A stretch of DNA of 64,000 bases, from NCBI GenBank assembly GCA_030655135.1, contig JAURWC010000009.1, forward strand, positions 310,001-374,000, written 5' to 3'. Positions 62,466 through 64,000 of this stretch are shown here, one piece after another. The first letter of the stretch is position 1; every line of letters starts with the position of its first letter. The notes below the pieces were generated by a model. The model was given only the letters and a program-made list of their open reading frames with translations. It did no database searches and was not told where the DNA came from. The stretch comes from Hyphomicrobiaceae bacterium (GTDB taxonomy: Bacteria; Pseudomonadota; Alphaproteobacteria; Rhizobiales; Hyphomicrobiaceae). A program made the translations under genes and the position numbers.

Positions 62466-64000
62466 TTACCCGTGCTGCCGAAGACGCTGGCGTTGCAGAC
62501 GCATCTCGCGATCGTACAACGTTTCCCCACCCGGGATGCGCATATCACTGACGAGATCCAGAGCATCGCGCCCAGGCAATGGCGTCATCACCGTGACGAT
62601 CATGGCCGCCGCCAAGCCCGCTGGAAGCCCGAACACGCCCGCCAGTGCGCTGTCCAGACCCAGCCAATGGGCCTCCGAAGCCAGCATGGCGAGCGCCGCC
62701 ACTGCAAAGCCGGTGATCATTCCCGCCAGGGCTCCGTACGCGTTGCTGCGCTTCCACCAGATCGACAGGATCAGCACGGGAAAGATCGACGAGGCCGTCA
62801 GCACCAGCGCCCATATCACAAGCCGCAACGGATCCGTCGGCGCCAGTATGGCAAAGGCACATCCGATCGCCGCCACCACCATCAACGTGATGCGGCCTGT
62901 TCCGAGCCGGATATTGTCGGGCGCCGCGGTTGGTGACAGGCCGTCCACCACGTCTTCCGCCAGCACGTTGCCTAGCGCCACGATCGAAGCGCCCGCGCCC
63001 ACGATCGAGGCCGCCACAAGGCCGGCCAGCACGACGTGAAGCATCACGCCCGGCATGCCGCCCGCCAACGGCAAACCTAGGATGATGCCGTCGCGGACGA
63101 ACGAAAAGCTCGACACCGAGAACGCTCCGGTGCCGGTGTCGATTTGTGCCAGGTCGCTGCCGGACAGATCCTGCAGCCAGGCTGGGATCTGCGCGCTGCC
63201 GGCAGCCGTGACGATGTCAAAGAGGTACTCGCGCATGAAAACCGCAATCGATGCCAGGGTGACGATGACGACACCTGACAGAATGGTCGCCCAACCGAGC
63301 GACTTGCGCGTTTCATAAACGCTGGGCGTTGCCGCCAGACGCGGCAGCAGCCACGGCGCCGCAGCGATGCCGGCCGCCGTCGTCAGCATGGCGATGATGA
63401 ATGCCAATGCACCGACCGACCCGTTGGGCGTGGCGAAGCGGTGAACCACCGGCTGCAAGCCTTCGCCCGCAAGCGCGAACGTCAGGAGATCGACCGTACT
63501 CCTGGACATCTCTAGCGCGTTTTCGCTGCGGCCCAGCGCGCGCAAAACCGGTCCGTGGCTCAGCTGCGGCACGGGCATGTTCGTCAGGAACACCGCCACG
63601 ATTGCCACCGGCACGAGCAACGTTAGCAGCGCCGCGATGCTGGCGCCCGTGCCCGCCCACGTCAGCGACCGCAGGCCACCCGCCACCAGAATGCCGATCA
63701 GCACCAGCACCAGGCACACCGCCATGATCTCGATGTTGGCGCCCGACAGAAACGACGCCGCAAACGCACCCGCCCGGATTTCCGCCGCCAGCACCAGAAC
63801 CATCGGCACCGCCACGATGGCGGCGCTGGTCAACCGGACCAGACGGCTCTCGTAGCGGCGCGAAAAATAGCTCGGCAGCGTGAACGCACCGGCCTTGCGC
63901 ATGTAAGGCGCGACCAGAACTGCGATCACCACGAACCCGGCAACGAAGCCTAGCCCCAAGCACAGGGCATCGAAGCCGGCGAAAAACAGGGCGCCAGTCA
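62466..64000 (-). CDS. Sodium:solute symporter (acetate/actP-like), N-terminus beyond the window
   Basis: The frame is open to the right edge (reading TGALFFAGFDALCLGLGF there), so the true start is outside. About 511 residues remain. The SSS family features are RKAGAFTLPSYFSRRYESRL (the motif after helix 3), many hydrophobic helices and the C-terminal tail GGETLYDREMRLQRQRLRQH, typical of cation/acetate symporters of the VC_2705-like group. It should import a small carboxylate with Na+. Confidence 0.88.
   Translation of the reverse strand, partial: TGALFFAGFDALCLGLGFVAGFVVIAVLVAPYMRKAGAFTLPSYFSRRYESRLVRLTSAAIVAVPMVLVLAAEIRAGAFAASFLSGANIEIMAVCLVLVLIGILVAGGLRSLTWAGTGASIAALLTLLVPVAIVAVFLTNMPVPQLSHGPVLRALGRSENALEMSRSTVDLLTFALAGEGLQPVVHRFATPNGSVGALAFIIAMLTTAAGIAAAPWLLPRLAATPSVYETRKSLGWATILSGVVIVTLASIAVFMREYLFDIVTAAGSAQIPAWLQDLSGSDLAQIDTGTGAFSVSSFSFVRDGIILGLPLAGGMPGVMLHVVLAGLVAASIVGAGASIVALGNVLAEDVVDGLSPTAAPDNIRLGTGRITLMVVAAIGCAFAILAPTDPLRLVIWALVLTASSIFPVLILSIWWKRSNAYGALAGMITGFAVAALAMLASEAHWLGLDSALAGVFGLPAGLAAAMIVTVMTPLPGRDALDLVSDMRIPGGETLYDREMRLQRQRLRQHG

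Overview
The window looks like chromosome of a serine-cycle methylotroph of the Hyphomicrobiales (Alphaproteobacteria), most likely Hyphomicrobium or a close relative. The main evidence is a leftward cluster (53.8-61.4 kb) for serine-glyoxylate aminotransferase, malyl-CoA lyase, both malate thiokinase subunits and PEP carboxylase. Formate-tetrahydrofolate ligase lies just beyond it. A phasin, GC-rich codon use and rhizobial-type palindromic repeats agree. The genus is an inference.

The window has two parts. Positions 1 to about 24.6 kb are the right part of an integrated genomic island. It is visibly less GC-rich, carries many small orphan genes and two broken genes, and ends with a tyrosine recombinase. 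Just beyond the recombinase is a 20-bp piece identical to the usual 3' end of tRNA-Ser (24616-24635), the expected attachment-site scar. The other end and the intact tRNA must lie left of the window. Cargo: a partial Na+/H+ antiporter, a short-chain dehydrogenase, a secreted sugar-dehydrogenase/PEBP fusion, a YdeP-type formate dehydrogenase-like molybdoenzyme, a catalase-like haem protein, a three-subunit PaoABC-type aldehyde oxidoreductase whose large subunit is frameshifted, a YihY membrane protein, a glutathione transferase, several small exported proteins, a decayed ATP-dependent DNA ligase, a PPP-type phosphatase and a membrane-anchored pentapeptide-repeat protein.

From 24.7 to 53.5 kb is ordinary core genome: lytic transglycosylase, NDH-2, pheT (without pheS beside it), phasin, a PIF1-like helicase, two paralogous PepSY-like secreted proteins, bipA, a J-domain protein, an SLC13 permease, an outer-membrane transporter-like protein, a TonB-dependent receptor, argG, a DsbA-like isomerase, rlmN, a 25-residue membrane peptide, fpr, fhs and prmB.

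From 53.8 kb to the end is the C1-assimilation block. sgaA, mclA, mtkA, mtkB and ppc run leftward. Upstream of them is an orphan LuxR-type regulator whose receiver domain lacks the phosphoacceptor aspartate, and between it and sgaA is a perfect 9-bp inverted repeat that could be its operator. Together these enzymes move the amino group from serine to glyoxylate, carboxylate PEP, activate malate to malyl-CoA and cleave it to glyoxylate and acetyl-CoA. hprA, glyA, mtdA and fch are not in the window.

The most promising leads are this pseudo-receiver plus palindrome as a possible serine-cycle control circuit, the strongly divergent PEP carboxylase, the small-protein/phosphatase/pentapeptide group next to the island integrase, and a phasin-region protein with three NP(W/F)LAF(M/T)PW repeats.
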